Position numbers and translations under genes: made by a program. A DNA stretch of 64,000 nucleotides from Stenotrophomonas sp. BIGb0135 (lineage in GTDB: Bacteria > Pseudomonadota > Gammaproteobacteria > Xanthomonadales > Xanthomonadaceae): positions 62,001 through 126,000 of the forward strand of contig NZ_JANUDX010000007.1 in the NCBI RefSeq assembly GCF_024810105.1, given 5' to 3'. Below are positions 35,071 to 45,663 of the stretch, piece after piece. Every line of letters begins with the position of its first letter. The first letter of the stretch is position 1. Below the pieces are notes generated by a model. It searched no databases. It worked only from the letters and a program-made list of their open reading frames with translations, and was not told the DNA's origin.

Positions 35071-38000
35071 TCAGTCCAGCACGACCACATTGTTGCGCTG
35101 GGTCACTTCGGCACCCCCGTCGGCCAGCATCACCCGCACGCGCAGGCCGCGGTGCTTTCCCGACGGCAACGGCAGGCTCAGCGTATGGGTCTTCGGCAAC
35201 AGGTCGCTGGGCGCGGCCATCGCCGGCACGTCGGCACGCGCGAGTTCGCGGCCGTTGCCGTCCTCCAGCAGCGCCACGCCTGCGCCAGTGCCCACATGCC
35301 CCAGGCTGTGCACGGTTACCTGCACCTGGCCGGCGTCCACGCGTACATCGCCGCGGCCGATGCCCAGGTCCGGGCGCTGCTCGACCGGCTGCCCGGCCTG
35401 CACCAGTTCGAACTCGAACACCTGTGCCTGCCCCGGCACGAACCGCAACGTGGTGGACGCGCTGCGTTCGAGCGCCAGCTCACGCACGCTGGCCTTGCCG
35501 TCGATGCGGTCGTCGCCATCGCGATCCACGCCGCTGGTCATCCGCCACTGCCCCGCCGTGACGTTCCAGGCGGTCATGTCCGCATCCACCGCACGCTTGC
35601 CGAGGTTGTAGGCGATCACCTTGAAGCGCGCCGGCGACGGCGCGTGCACCAGCAGCGCCACCTGCTCGGCGGCATCGGGCTGGGCGAAGCGCCAGCTCAC
35701 GGTGTGCCCCGGCCAACTCTGGTTGCGCTTGAGCGCGATACCGCCGAGCCGCGCGCGCTGCAGGAACTCGCTCGGCGCTTCGACCCGGTCGGACCACCAG
35801 TGGCCTTCGGTATTCATGTACTCGCGCTGCGCCTTGGCCTGGATGCCGTCGGCGTGCAGGGCTTCGAGGTATTTCTTGTCGCCAGTGGCCTGCCACGCCA
35901 TCAGGCTGGAGAAGCCGGTGTTGCCGGCGTCGGCATCGGCGATCAGGCGTGGGTTCCATTCCGCGCCACGGCCCAGTACTTCCACGTAGTTCTCGCCCAG
36001 GTTGGCCAGCGCGCCGGGGCCGCCGCGTTCGACGCGGTAATCCAGCGCCTTGAGGTACCTGGCGTCGCCGCTCCAGCGCCACGCGGCCCAGAAGGTATGC
36101 ATGACATCGCCACCGCCGGAACCGTTGTTGAGCTCGCCGCCACGGGTCTTGCCGGTGGCCCAGCTGATCTCGTTGGGCAGGGTCCAGCGGCCTTTGTCGT
36201 CGGTGTAGGCGTGGGCCAGGTAGCTGTCGGCCAGGCCGGTGACGAGTTTGCGGCTGGTGGCATCGGCGTTGTACTGGCCGACCAGGAACGCCGGATGCAG
36301 CGCGGGGAACGAGTACGGCTTCTGCCACTGCCAGTTGGGTTCGCGGTAGACCTTGTTGCCGCCGTACCAGTTGCTGGAGAACAGCAGGTGGCCCTGCGGG
36401 TTGGGCAGGATGATGCGTTCGTCGAACGCCTTCACCGTCTCCATCAGCCGCTCGACGGTGAGCGGGTCGCCCCAGTTGAGGTAGAGCATGGCGCTGTTGG
36501 TATTGATGCCTTCCTCGTAGGCATGCAGTTCGTCTGTCTCGATGGTGCTCAGGCCGTTGCTGAACATGCCATTGCGGTACACCGCATCGGACAGCGCGGT
36601 GAGCGAGGCATTGAGCCGGTCCGGCTGCACGCCCATCAACGCCAACCCGGGCCATTGCTGGGTGAGGTCGGAATCATCGGAGATGCCGCCACCGAAATCG
36701 CCGTAGGCGATCTGGCGGTTGTCGATCCACCAGTCCACGAAGCGGCGCACGTACTTCAGGTCCTCGGTCTGGGCGAACGCCCACTGCGGCACGCCCTTGG
36801 GTGCTACCGGCGCGGTGAACGGCGGTTTGCCCTGGCTGTTGTAGCTGATGTAGTTCCAGTACAGGCGGCCGAGTGCGTGGTCCGGGTCGACCCGCAGCAG
36901 ATCGGTCAGGTCGGCGTAGACGCGTGCATACAGGCGCTGGCGCTTGGACGTGGTGTGCTCTTCGACCAGGAAGCCCCAGTTGTCGCGCGCCTGGTTGAAG
37001 CGGTCGGCCACGTGTTCCTGTTTTGCCGCTTCGCGGTCCTTGTAGACCATGCGGATCTCCGCACCGTCCAGCGAGGTGGCATTGAAGCCCGGCGCGGCCG
37101 AGGCGATGGACAGCCACAGGCTGTCGGCGGTGAGGATGCGGTCGCGCAGGTCCAGCCACAGCGTGCGCCTTTCGCCCGGCTTGACCGATACCGACACATC
37201 GATCATGTCGCGCGCCGGCCAGATCGGGTCCTTGATGCGGATGTTGAGCGGGATCAGGCCGTTGTTGGTCGCCGGCAGATCCAGGGCGGGCAGGTCGATG
37301 GCCACGCCATCCAGCCCGTCGTGCATGTTCTCCCAGCTGTAGGCCCAGCTGCGGATCAGCGGCTGGGCAGCCGGCGCGTCGCCCACGCCCGAGGGAATCA
37401 GCACGTGCACGATCGGCAGCGGCTGCGCGGGCAGGGTATCTGCGCTGCGGCGGCGCGAACCGGCACCCTTGGGCAGGGCCATCACCGTGCTGCGTTCGGC
37501 CACCGGGAAGCGCCCGTCGATGTACTGCCGCAGGCTGGCGATGTTGAGGTAATCGGGCAGGGCCTGGCTGTCGATGACGTAGCGCTGCTTGACCGTGCCG
37601 GCGGGCTCGGCCGCCGCACCGACGTCGTAGGCCCAGATTTCCTGGATCGGGGTTTCCTGTTCGGTATTGCGGAAGTGCAGTACGCCGCCGGTCTGCGCGG
37701 GGATGTCATCGACGCTGCGCACCACGCCCGGGCGGCGCTGCAGCAGCGGCGTCGGCGGTTGGCCGTCGTCGCTGTGGCTGAGCGAGCCGAACGCAGCGCC
37801 GCGCACTTCGATGCGGTTGACTGTCTCGCCCGCCGGCAGGGTCAGGTCGAGCTGCTTCCCGCCGTCGACGTACGTGTTCCAGTCCGGCAGCTGGAAATAG
37901 TCGTTGCGGCCGGGCAGTCGCGAGCGGTTGTAGACGCCGGGCCAGGTGGTCTCGGCGATGCCGTCGGTGGCCTTCCACATCCACTGCTTGTGGTCCTTGG

Positions 38001-38886
38001 TATCGGCGAACTCGACCTTGCGGATGCGCGTGGTCGGTGCGGTCAGCGCCGGTGGCGCCGCGCTGTCCCAGCCGAAGCGATGGCGCCAGGCACGCATCGG
38101 ATCGGGCGCGGCCACGGCCGTGGTCGGTGCCGTATTGCGTGCCAGCGCGGCCATGCCGGCCGGGTCGAGCAGGCGATCGTAGACGCGGATCTCGTCCAGG
38201 TCGCTGCCACGCAGGAAGTTGTAGCGGCTCTGCACCTGGTAGGGCGCCATCACCCGCCCGGCCAGGCCCAACTGGTCGAGCGCGGCGTCGTAATCGGCGG
38301 TGGTGTCCTGGCGTGCCACTTCCTTGCCGTCGACGTACAGGCGTACGCCGTGGTCCTCGTCCCAACCGAAGGCGATGTGCTGCCACTGCTGCGGCGAGGG
38401 GGCATGGTCGAGCGCGAAGGAAACCCGCGTGCGCGCCAGGTTGGCGTCGGTGACGAACGCGTCGAAGCCGTGGCCGTTCCAGTCGATGCGCAGCCAGGCC
38501 ATGTCCCAGCTGCTGTGGTCGGCGTAGCCGACCCGGAAGATCACGAACGGCGCTTCACCCACCGCATAGCGCGGGCGCCAGAAGAAGCCGAGCGTGCCAC
38601 GCTGGGCCTGGATGTTGCCGGGCGCGTTCCACGCGAGCACGCCGTCGTCTTCCCACTGGATCGCCGATCCGCGCGCGCCATCGGGCACGCGTTTTACCTT
38701 GTCCAGGAAATTGGGGACCGCATCGCCCTGCACGGTGTCGGCGGTGAAGCCGTTGTCGGCCGAGACGTGGAACAGCAGCTGCGGTGCCGGCTGTGCCCAG
38801 GCCCCGGCGCTGCCTCCCAGCAGCATCCACAGCAGGCTGGCCGAAAGACGGGTGCGACGGAGCGAACGGACAGCGTGCAGCGGCAT
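35071..38886 (-). CDS. large exported LamG-domain protein, probable carbohydrate-active enzyme
   Basis: A 1,271-residue exported protein with signal peptide (SASLLWMLLGGSAGAWA|Q). Residues 30-230 form a LamG-like jelly roll (WQHIAFGWDEDHGVRLYVDGKEV, LDEIRVYDRLLDPAGMAAL). A discoidin-like segment follows (DGIAETTWPGVYN). The large centre, about 500-1120, looks like an (alpha/alpha) barrel: WDNRQIAYGDFGGGISDD, NTNSAMLYLNWGD, HPAFLVGQYN, ATGDKKYLEALH. I cannot place it in a numbered family. AAAGGAA precedes the ATG. It is between phzF and a TonB receptor inside the uronate region, so action on a pectic polymer is a reasonable guess. Confidence 0.75.
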   Translation of the reverse strand: MPLHAVRSLRRTRLSASLLWMLLGGSAGAWAQPAPQLLFHVSADNGFTADTVQGDAVPNFLDKVKRVPDGARGSAIQWEDDGVLAWNAPGNIQAQRGTLGFFWRPRYAVGEAPFVIFRVGYADHSSWDMAWLRIDWNGHGFDAFVTDANLARTRVSFALDHAPSPQQWQHIAFGWDEDHGVRLYVDGKEVARQDTTADYDAALDQLGLAGRVMAPYQVQSRYNFLRGSDLDEIRVYDRLLDPAGMAALARNTAPTTAVAAPDPMRAWRHRFGWDSAAPPALTAPTTRIRKVEFADTKDHKQWMWKATDGIAETTWPGVYNRSRLPGRNDYFQLPDWNTYVDGGKQLDLTLPAGETVNRIEVRGAAFGSLSHSDDGQPPTPLLQRRPGVVRSVDDIPAQTGGVLHFRNTEQETPIQEIWAYDVGAAAEPAGTVKQRYVIDSQALPDYLNIASLRQYIDGRFPVAERSTVMALPKGAGSRRRSADTLPAQPLPIVHVLIPSGVGDAPAAQPLIRSWAYSWENMHDGLDGVAIDLPALDLPATNNGLIPLNIRIKDPIWPARDMIDVSVSVKPGERRTLWLDLRDRILTADSLWLSIASAAPGFNATSLDGAEIRMVYKDREAAKQEHVADRFNQARDNWGFLVEEHTTSKRQRLYARVYADLTDLLRVDPDHALGRLYWNYISYNSQGKPPFTAPVAPKGVPQWAFAQTEDLKYVRRFVDWWIDNRQIAYGDFGGGISDDSDLTQQWPGLALMGVQPDRLNASLTALSDAVYRNGMFSNGLSTIETDELHAYEEGINTNSAMLYLNWGDPLTVERLMETVKAFDERIILPNPQGHLLFSSNWYGGNKVYREPNWQWQKPYSFPALHPAFLVGQYNADATSRKLVTGLADSYLAHAYTDDKGRWTLPNEISWATGKTRGGELNNGSGGGDVMHTFWAAWRWSGDARYLKALDYRVERGGPGALANLGENYVEVLGRGAEWNPRLIADADAGNTGFSSLMAWQATGDKKYLEALHADGIQAKAQREYMNTEGHWWSDRVEAPSEFLQRARLGGIALKRNQSWPGHTVSWRFAQPDAAEQVALLVHAPSPARFKVIAYNLGKRAVDADMTAWNVTAGQWRMTSGVDRDGDDRIDGKASVRELALERSASTTLRFVPGQAQVFEFELVQAGQPVEQRPDLGIGRGDVRVDAGQVQVTVHSLGHVGTGAGVALLEDGNGRELARADVPAMAAPSDLLPKTHTLSLPLPSGKHRGLRVRVMLADGGAEVTQRNNVVVLD

Positions 38887-39090
38887 GGCAGGTTCCTTTC
38901 GACAGCTCAACGTTACGGCGGTGGCGCGGGGAGCTGGATCGACGGCAGTGCCAATGCGCTGCGTGCGGGCGCGCAGCCTCCCCGCCGCGTGTCCTGCACG
39001 CAACGCACGCTAGCAAAGCCGACGTTCCCCAACATCTTGCGACGCAACAGCGGCGGCGCGATCGCTCACGCCGCCGCCGTCTGGCGTGGA

Positions 39091-41838
39091 TCAGAACTTG
39101 TAACGCACGCCGAGCATGAATTGACGCCCCGTCTCGGTGTACTGCAGCGGCAGCTGGCCGGTGGACGGCGAGTAGACCCACTCGTCGCTGGCTTCGTTGG
39201 TCAGGTTCATGCCTTCCAGGCTCAGCTCCAGCTTCTCGTTGATCGCGTAGCGGATCGAGGCGTCGATGAAGGTGGTGCCGGTCATGCCGTGGTAGCCGTC
39301 GAGGTTGAAGCCGGCTTCCGTGCCCGTCACCTGGGTCAGGTAGTCGTCGCGGTTGGTCGCCGAGACGCGGCCGGAGAACACCTTGCCCTCGTAGAACAGC
39401 GTGGCGTTCCACGAGTTGCGCGACAGGCCGGTGAGATCGGCCTTCAGCACCGGCTGGCCGCTGGAGTTGATGTACTGGATCTGCGAATCGACCCAGGTGT
39501 AGTTCAACTGCACGCCCAGGTTGGACCACTTGCCCGGCAGGAAGGTGAACGGCTGGGTGTAGTTGACCTCCACGCCCTTGAGCTCGCCGCCCGGCGTGTT
39601 GACCGGCTTGGTGTAGGTGAAGTCGCTGTCCGGGCTGGCGCCGGTGCCGATCAGCAGCGCGTCGGGCAGGCCGCTGAAGCTGTACGGGTGGGTTTCGCGG
39701 GTGGTCTGGATGAAGGTCTCGATGTCCTTGTAGAACAGACCGACACCGGCCATCGCCCCTTCGGCGAAGTACCACTCGAAGCCGAGGTCCACGTTGGTCG
39801 CGCGGATCGGGTCCAGGTCCGGGTTGCCGGTGGCGATGGTGCGCGCCGCGCCGGCCACGGCCACGGTGGAACCGGGGGTCAGGTTGCCCAGGCCCGGACG
39901 GCTCATCACCTTGGCCGCGCCGAGGCGGATCAGGAAGTCCGGGGTGATTTCCGCCACCAGGTTGAACGAGGGCAGGGTGTCGTCGTAGGTGCGCTCGGCG
40001 GTGGTGGACACCGTGGTGGTGGTCAGCGTGGACAGGCCGGTGGCGGTCTGCTTCGTGCGCACATAGCGCACGCCGACGTTGCCCGAGAACGGGATGCTGC
40101 CCAGCTCGGTGGAGAACTCGCCCATCAGGTAGCCGCCACGATCCTCTTCGTCCACGCTGCGCACGTTGTTGGCGCGCGGGGCGACGGCGAAGATGCCGCT
40201 GTTGCTGTAGATGTCGAACTGGTCGGCGATCGCATCAAGGTTGGGCACCACCCAGTTGTTGGGGCTGCCGGTGATGCCCTTCAGGCCTTCCTGCTGGGTC
40301 ATGTCCACCGGCACGATCTTGCTGCCGTTGGGGAAGTTGGGCACGGCCAGCTCGCTGGCGCGGCGCAGCTCGACCGTCTTGAAGGTGTAGTTCTTGGCCA
40401 GGATGCCGCCCTTCAGGCGGAAGCCGGGGCTGATGTTCCAGTTGAAGTCGATCTGGCCGGTATCGAAGTCATTGTCCACGTACTGCGGGCGCAGGCGGAT
40501 TTCGGCCAGTTCCCAGCCCGCCGGATTGGTCGGGTCGATGCCGTAGTTCAGCGTCGGGAACCGGCTGTTGCCCCGGTAGTCGTAGCTGTAATTGTCGACG
40601 TCGTACTTGTCCATGATGATCGTGGTCTGGATCGGGTTCTCGTGCTTGGAGCGCGAGATGCCGACCTTGCCGGACAAGGTGAAGTCATCGCCGAAACGGT
40701 GCTGGCCGTTCAGCGCGATCTGCTTGAATTCGGTGCTCCACTCGTCATGGCGGTTTTCGGTGCGGATGTCGACGTTGTCGAACTCACCGTAGACCAGGGC
40801 GTTGTTCTCGATCGCGCCGTTCTTGACGATCATCGCCGGCTTGCCGACCAGGCGCGGGGTGGTGCTGGTGCCGCGGCTGAAGGAAATCGCCTCGATGTAG
40901 TGCTCGTCGCGCTTGGCGTCGATCTTGGAGTACAGCGTGTCCAGCGAGATTTCGGTCGATTCGGTCGGCTTCCACTGCAGGGTGCCGGTGACGCCCAGGC
41001 GCTTCTGCTCGTGTTCCATCTGCACGTAGCGCGGGAAGCGCGGATGGTAGACGTTGGCACTGCGCGCGGCGGCGAACGGCGAGGCGGCGTTGAAGTTGTT
41101 GTTGCTCGGGCCGTTGGCCCAGCGGCCGGTGTTGGAGCCTTCCTCCAGCGCCTGGCGCTCGGAGTAGGCCACCGACAGCAGCGCACCGAAGGTGCCATCG
41201 GCGAAGGTGTTGGAGATCAGTGCGGCCACGCGCGGGTCGGCCTTTTCGGCCATGGCGTTGTAGCTGGCCTGGCCGCTGGCGGCGAACGTGAAGCCGTCGT
41301 AGTCGAACGGGCGCGCGGTGCGCAGGTCCACGGTGGCGCCCAGCGAGCCTTCCTCGACATCGGCCGAGGCGGTCTTGCGCACCAGCAGCTGCGAGAACAG
41401 GTCCGAGGCGAACACGTTGAAGTCGAAGCCGCGGCCGCGGTTGGTGCCGCCGCTCTGGTCGCCGGCGCCGACGGTGGTCAGCGCTTCCATGCCGTTGATG
41501 CGCACGCGGGTGAAGTCCGGGCCCAGGCCACGCACGGAGATGTTGCGGCCTTCGCCGGCTTCGCGGGTGATGACCACGCCGGGGATGCGCTGCAGCGATT
41601 CGGCCAGGTTCAGGTCCGGGAACTTGCCGATGTCTTCGGCGACAATCGCATCGACCACGCCGGCTTCGCCGCGCTTGATGTCCAGCGCCTTCTCGACGCT
41701 GGCGCGGTAGCCGGTGACTGTGACCGTGTCCAGGTCGGTGGGCGTTTCCTGGGCCAGCGCGGTACCACTCAGCGCCAGGCCGATCGACAGGGCAAGCAAG
41801 GTAACCGGTGTCTTTTTCTGGATGTTTCGAGATTGCAT
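39091..41838 (-). CDS. TonB-dependent receptor of the TonB/XylR-like sugar-uptake class
   Basis: A 915-residue receptor. It has a signal peptide (LLALSIGLALSGTALA|Q), TonB box DTVTVTGYRASVEKALDIK, and a plug segment DLNLAESLQRIPGVVITREAGEGRNISVRGLGP typical in parts of the oligosaccharide-importing receptors of Xanthomonas (CUT-type loci). It ends FMLGVRYKF with terminal Phe. GGGAGAGGG lies just upstream of the ATG. A candidate LacI operator (site c) lies about 56 bases upstream. It is the likely outer-membrane importer for the polymer fragments handled by this locus. Confidence 0.92.
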   Translation of the reverse strand: MQSRNIQKKTPVTLLALSIGLALSGTALAQETPTDLDTVTVTGYRASVEKALDIKRGEAGVVDAIVAEDIGKFPDLNLAESLQRIPGVVITREAGEGRNISVRGLGPDFTRVRINGMEALTTVGAGDQSGGTNRGRGFDFNVFASDLFSQLLVRKTASADVEEGSLGATVDLRTARPFDYDGFTFAASGQASYNAMAEKADPRVAALISNTFADGTFGALLSVAYSERQALEEGSNTGRWANGPSNNNFNAASPFAAARSANVYHPRFPRYVQMEHEQKRLGVTGTLQWKPTESTEISLDTLYSKIDAKRDEHYIEAISFSRGTSTTPRLVGKPAMIVKNGAIENNALVYGEFDNVDIRTENRHDEWSTEFKQIALNGQHRFGDDFTLSGKVGISRSKHENPIQTTIIMDKYDVDNYSYDYRGNSRFPTLNYGIDPTNPAGWELAEIRLRPQYVDNDFDTGQIDFNWNISPGFRLKGGILAKNYTFKTVELRRASELAVPNFPNGSKIVPVDMTQQEGLKGITGSPNNWVVPNLDAIADQFDIYSNSGIFAVAPRANNVRSVDEEDRGGYLMGEFSTELGSIPFSGNVGVRYVRTKQTATGLSTLTTTTVSTTAERTYDDTLPSFNLVAEITPDFLIRLGAAKVMSRPGLGNLTPGSTVAVAGAARTIATGNPDLDPIRATNVDLGFEWYFAEGAMAGVGLFYKDIETFIQTTRETHPYSFSGLPDALLIGTGASPDSDFTYTKPVNTPGGELKGVEVNYTQPFTFLPGKWSNLGVQLNYTWVDSQIQYINSSGQPVLKADLTGLSRNSWNATLFYEGKVFSGRVSATNRDDYLTQVTGTEAGFNLDGYHGMTGTTFIDASIRYAINEKLELSLEGMNLTNEASDEWVYSPSTGQLPLQYTETGRQFMLGVRYKF

Positions 41839-41893
41839 GTTTTCCCTCTCCCAAGGTGCTACATGAAACAGCTATCCGGCGACATGTCAGTGC

Positions 41894-41912
41894 AATGACA
41901 CCGCTGGTCAGG
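41894..41912. promoter_or_regulatory. candidate LacI operator upstream of TonB receptor (site c)
   Basis: AATGACACCGCTGGTCAGG: identical in the first 11 bases to site d and in the first 10 to sites a and b. It is 56 bases before the receptor start. Confidence 0.6.
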
Positions 41913-42039
41913 GCGGACGTTAACAGCCCGCTCCAGAAGGAGCATCTTGCAGCGCAACAGATTTTGAATGTCCCTTGGAGGCTTGCGGGACAATGCTTTC
42001 GACATTCCGCCCGGTGGACGGCTGGCGCCGCAAGGCTAG

Positions 42040-42058
42040 AATGACACCGCTAGCCATT
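42040..42058. promoter_or_regulatory. candidate LacI operator upstream of kdgK (site d)
   Basis: AATGACACCGCTAGCCATT, whose ends AATG/CATT are symmetrical. It is 51 bases upstream of the kdgK start codon and about 130 bases from site c, so the divergent receptor and kdgK-eda promoters could share the repressor. Confidence 0.66.
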
Positions 42059-42108
42059 CCGCTTGGGCGGCTTTCCACCGGCCCTGGCCTTCACAAGGAT
42101 CCACCACC

Positions 42109-43125
42109 ATGAGTCGTGTCGTCTGTTTTGGAGAATTGTTGCTGCGCATGAGCGCGCCCGGCCGTGAGGTGCTGCTGCAGAGCGCGCAGCTGGCGGTGCA
42201 CGCCGGCGGTGCGGAGGCCAATGTCGGCGTCTCGCTGGCGCACCTGGGGCACGCGGTGGCGATGGTCAGCACGCTGCCGGACAACCCGCTGGGCGGCTTC
42301 GTCGCCGGCGAACTGCGCCGGCACGGCGTGGACACCGGCCACGTGCGGGTGCGGCCGGGGCGCATGGGCCTGTACTTCCTCACCACCGGCGCGGTGCAGC
42401 GCGCCAGCGAAGTGGTCTACGACCGTGCCGACTCGGCGTTCGCCAGCGGCAGCGCCGCCGACTACGACTGGGACGCGCTGCTGGTCGGCGCCGACTGGCT
42501 GCACCTGTCCGGGGTCAGCCCGGCGCTCAACCCGGCGATGGCCGAGGCCACGCTCGCCGCGGCGCGCGCGGCCTGCGCGCGCGGGGTGAAGGTGTCCTTC
42601 GACGGCAACTTCCGCCCATCGCTGTGGGCGCGCTGGCAGGGCGACGCGGCCGGCATCCTGCGCGACCTGTTCGCCTGTGCCGACGTGGCCTTCGCCGACT
42701 ACCGCGACATCGGCGTGGTCCTCGGCGGCGACTTCCCGCAGGCGCAGCTCGCCGAGCGTGTCGATGCGGCGGCGGCGCAGGCGTTCGCCGCCTTCCCGCG
42801 GCTGCAGTGGATGGCCTGCACCCAGCGTACGCCGCACAGCGTGGACAACCATGCGCTCGGGGCGATGCTGCTCGGGCGCGACGGTACCCGTGCAGTGGCA
42901 CCCACGCGCGAGATGATCGGCATCGTCGACCGCATCGGCGGTGGCGATGCCTTCGCCGCCGGCATCCTGCATGGCATGATGCGCGGCTTCGCGCCGGACG
43001 CGATCGTGCGCTTCGGCCTGGCCGCAGGCTGCCTGAAGCACTCCATTCCCGGCGACTTCAACCCTGTCAGCGAGGCTGACATCATGGCCCTCACGGGCGA
43101 GGAGCGATTCGATGTCCGGCGCTGA
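42109..43125 (+). CDS. kdgK: 2-keto-3-deoxygluconate kinase
   Basis: A 338-residue PfkB-family sugar kinase that phosphorylates KDG to KDPG with ATP. The N-terminal PfkB motif is GGAEANVGVSLAHLG and the C-terminal active-site motif is DRIGGGDAFAAGILHG with the catalytic Asp. FGELLLRMSAPG and DGNFRPSLW are typical of KdgK. It overlaps eda by 14 bases, so the two are translationally coupled and make a two-step module. Confidence 0.94.
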   Translation: MSRVVCFGELLLRMSAPGREVLLQSAQLAVHAGGAEANVGVSLAHLGHAVAMVSTLPDNPLGGFVAGELRRHGVDTGHVRVRPGRMGLYFLTTGAVQRASEVVYDRADSAFASGSAADYDWDALLVGADWLHLSGVSPALNPAMAEATLAAARAACARGVKVSFDGNFRPSLWARWQGDAAGILRDLFACADVAFADYRDIGVVLGGDFPQAQLAERVDAAAAQAFAAFPRLQWMACTQRTPHSVDNHALGAMLLGRDGTRAVAPTREMIGIVDRIGGGDAFAAGILHGMMRGFAPDAIVRFGLAAGCLKHSIPGDFNPVSEADIMALTGEERFDVRR

Positions 43126-43750
43126 TCCGCGCGTACGCGCAGTCCTGAAACTGGCCCCGGTGATTCCGGTGTTCACCCCGGAAAACGTCGACGATGCCGT
43201 CGAGGTAGCGCGCGCGCTGTTCAACGGCGGGCTGCCGGTGATCGAGGTGACCCTGCGTACGCCGGTGGCGATGGAGGCGATCAAGGCGATGGTGGACGCC
43301 GTGCCCGACGCGGTGGTCGGCGCCGGCACCGTGCTGAGTGCCGCGCAGATGGAACAGGTGAAACAGGCCGGTGGCCGCTTCGCGGTGGCCCCGGGCGCGA
43401 CCCCGCGGCTGTATGCCGCCGCGCGCGATAGCGACCTGCCGTTCCTGCCCGGCGTCGCCACGTCCTCCGAACTGATGCTCGGGCTGGAACAGGGCCTGGA
43501 TACCTTCAAGTTCTTCCCGGCCGTGCAGGCCGGTGGTGCCGCGATGCTCTCGGCCTGGAGCGGGCCGTTCGGCGACGTGCGGTTCTGCCCCACCGGCGGG
43601 ATCAGCGCGCAGACCGCGCGCGATTTCCTGCACCTGCCCAACGTGCTGTGCGTGGGCGGTTCCTGGCTGACCACGCGGGCGCTGCTGCAGGCCCGCGACT
43701 GGGCCGGGATCGAACAGCTGGCGCGCGATTCGGCCGCCCTGGTCGGCTGA
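43112..43750 (+). CDS. eda: KDPG aldolase
   Basis: A 212-residue class I aldolase that splits 2-keto-3-deoxy-6-phosphogluconate into pyruvate and glyceraldehyde-3-phosphate. The Schiff-base lysine is in TFKFFPA, the Glu in GLPVIEVTLRTP, and the phosphate site in CPTGGI. The length agrees with the family. It ends the kdgK-eda operon and is followed by the convergent acoR-type gene. Confidence 0.95.
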   Translation: MSGADPRVRAVLKLAPVIPVFTPENVDDAVEVARALFNGGLPVIEVTLRTPVAMEAIKAMVDAVPDAVVGAGTVLSAAQMEQVKQAGGRFAVAPGATPRLYAAARDSDLPFLPGVATSSELMLGLEQGLDTFKFFPAVQAGGAAMLSAWSGPFGDVRFCPTGGISAQTARDFLHLPNVLCVGGSWLTTRALLQARDWAGIEQLARDSAALVG

Positions 43751-43764
43751 GGCGGAGCGCCGGT

Positions 43765-45651
43765 TCAGTGCCGGTGGGCGGCCTCGCCGAGGCGGCGGTA
43801 CAGGGTGCTGCGGCTGATACCCAGCGCCCGCGCCGCCTGCGCCACATTGCCCTCACTGGCGGCCAGCGCGTCGCGCATCGCCGCCAGGGTCATCGCCTGC
43901 AGTCCTGCGTCAGCGCCACGCGCCGGCGCCACCGCTGGCGCGGGCATGCGGACCTGGGCCGGCAGTGCGTCCAGGCCGATGGCCTCACCGGGGTCGCTCA
44001 ATGCCACCAGCGTGCGCAGACACGCGCACAGTTGGCGTACGTTGCCTGGCCAGGCGTGCGCGGCCAGCGCCGCCTGCGCCGCGGGCTCCAGCACGCGGCC
44101 CTGGCCCAGGCGTGCCCACAGCCCGGCCACCAGGGCGGGGCGGTCGGCATGCTCGCGCAACGGCGGCAAGGTGACGGTGTGGTCGGCGATGCGGTAGTAC
44201 AGGTCGCTGCGGAACCCGCCGGCCTGCATGGCCTGGTCCAGGTCGCGGTGGGTGGCGCAGATCAGCGCGAAATCCAGTTGGACCGGCTTTCCACCGCCCA
44301 GCGGCGACAGCGTGCGTTCCTGCAGGACCCGCAACAGGCGCGGCTGCAGGGCCAGCGGCATGTCGCCGATTTCATCCAGGAACAACACCCCGCCCTGCGC
44401 CTGGCGCAGCAGGCCCGGGCTGCCTTGCCGGCGCGCGCCGGTGAACGCGCCCTCTTCGTAGCCGAACAACTCGGCTTCGATCAGGCCCTCGGGCAGCGCC
44501 GCGCAGTTGACCGCCACGAATGGCTTGCCGGCACGCATGCTGCGCCGGTGCAGTTCACGCGCGACGACGTCCTTGCCGGTCCCGGTCTCGCCCTGCAGCA
44601 GTACCGGCAGCTGCGCATCCAGCACGCGGCAGGCCCGCTCCAGCACGCGCTGCTGGTCGGCATCGAACAAGGGCGTGGCATCCACCGGGGCGACACGGCG
44701 CGTCGGCACCGGCAGGGCGGCGGGCGCACGCCCGGGGGCAGGGACCCGCGCCGGCGCGTGGCTGCGATCGTCCAGGTGACCGTACAGCGCGCGGCCCTGG
44801 CGGTCGATCAACGCGCCATCGTCGTGCAGCCGCGCCAGCGGCCCATCGAACAGCGCCGCATACGGTGCGTGGCCGATATCGGCATGCTCCAGCCCGAACA
44901 GCGCCAGCCCGGCGCGGTTGGCCGCCACCAGCCGCCCGCTGCGGAAGCCGAGGATGCCTTCGCGCGCGGTGCCCAGCAGGGCCGCATCATGGTGCAGGCG
45001 CAGCAGCTGGCAATCGGCCAGCCCGCTGTCGAAGTAGCGGTGCTCGATGTGCGCCACCGCCTGCCGCGCCAGGACCCGCGCATGCAGGTGCTGCAGGCGC
45101 GCATCGCCGGAGATGTCCAGCACGCCCACGCGCTGGCCGTAGGGGTCGAAGATCGGCGTGGCCGAGCAGGTCAGGATGCCGTGCGGGGCGAAGTAGTGTT
45201 CGCCGCCGCGCACTTCCACCGAGCGGCCTTCGACGATCGCGGTGCCGATCGCGTTGGTGCCCACCGTGGTCTCATCCCAGCGCACGCCCGGCATCAGCGC
45301 CACGCGCCCGGCTTTGTCCAGGAAGCCAGGGTTGCCTTCTGCGTCGAGGATCCAGCCATCCTCGTCGGTGAGCAGCACGATGCTGCCGGCCGCGGCGATA
45401 TCGGCCGCCAGGCCGTCCAGCTCCGGGCGTGCCAGGCGCCACAGCTTCTGCTGGCGCTCGCGCAGTTCGCGCAGGCGCGCATCCGGCAGCGGCTCCACCT
45501 CCGGCTGCGCATCCACCGACAAGCCGCCTCGCAGGCAGCGTTGCCACGACTGCAGGATGGTATCGGGGACGATGCCGACCGGCGCCGCGCCGCGCTCGAA
45601 GAACGAGCGGCGCGCATTGCCGACGCGGTGCTGGAGCGGAAGCTGGGACAC
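43765..45651 (-). CDS. acoR: AcoR-type sigma-54-dependent transcriptional activator
   Basis: A 628-residue enhancer-binding protein. Residues 55-200 look like a GAF sensor ([29 protein letters not shown]). The AAA+ core has Walker A GETGTGKD, the sigma-54 contact loop EGAFTGAR, and Walker [12 protein letters not shown]. The C-terminus is a Fis-type helix-turn-helix ([22 protein letters not shown]). AcoR proteins activate acetoin/alcohol catabolism genes; here the divergent dehydrogenases are the probable targets, since a sigma-54 promoter precedes them. The symbol follows the domain order and context. Confidence 0.88.
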   Translation of the reverse strand: MSQLPLQHRVGNARRSFFERGAAPVGIVPDTILQSWQRCLRGGLSVDAQPEVEPLPDARLRELRERQQKLWRLARPELDGLAADIAAAGSIVLLTDEDGWILDAEGNPGFLDKAGRVALMPGVRWDETTVGTNAIGTAIVEGRSVEVRGGEHYFAPHGILTCSATPIFDPYGQRVGVLDISGDARLQHLHARVLARQAVAHIEHRYFDSGLADCQLLRLHHDAALLGTAREGILGFRSGRLVAANRAGLALFGLEHADIGHAPYAALFDGPLARLHDDGALIDRQGRALYGHLDDRSHAPARVPAPGRAPAALPVPTRRVAPVDATPLFDADQQRVLERACRVLDAQLPVLLQGETGTGKDVVARELHRRSMRAGKPFVAVNCAALPEGLIEAELFGYEEGAFTGARRQGSPGLLRQAQGGVLFLDEIGDMPLALQPRLLRVLQERTLSPLGGGKPVQLDFALICATHRDLDQAMQAGGFRSDLYYRIADHTVTLPPLREHADRPALVAGLWARLGQGRVLEPAAQAALAAHAWPGNVRQLCACLRTLVALSDPGEAIGLDALPAQVRMPAPAVAPARGADAGLQAMTLAAMRDALAASEGNVAQAARALGISRSTLYRRLGEAAHRH

Positions 45652-45663
45652 CTGATTCTCCAG

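Noticed and set aside
34672..41898. 2,408-codon open frame on the plus strand
   Set aside because: It lies antisense to the LamG protein and the TonB receptor, which have clear domains, signal peptides and ribosome sites. Long antisense frames are expected at this GC content.
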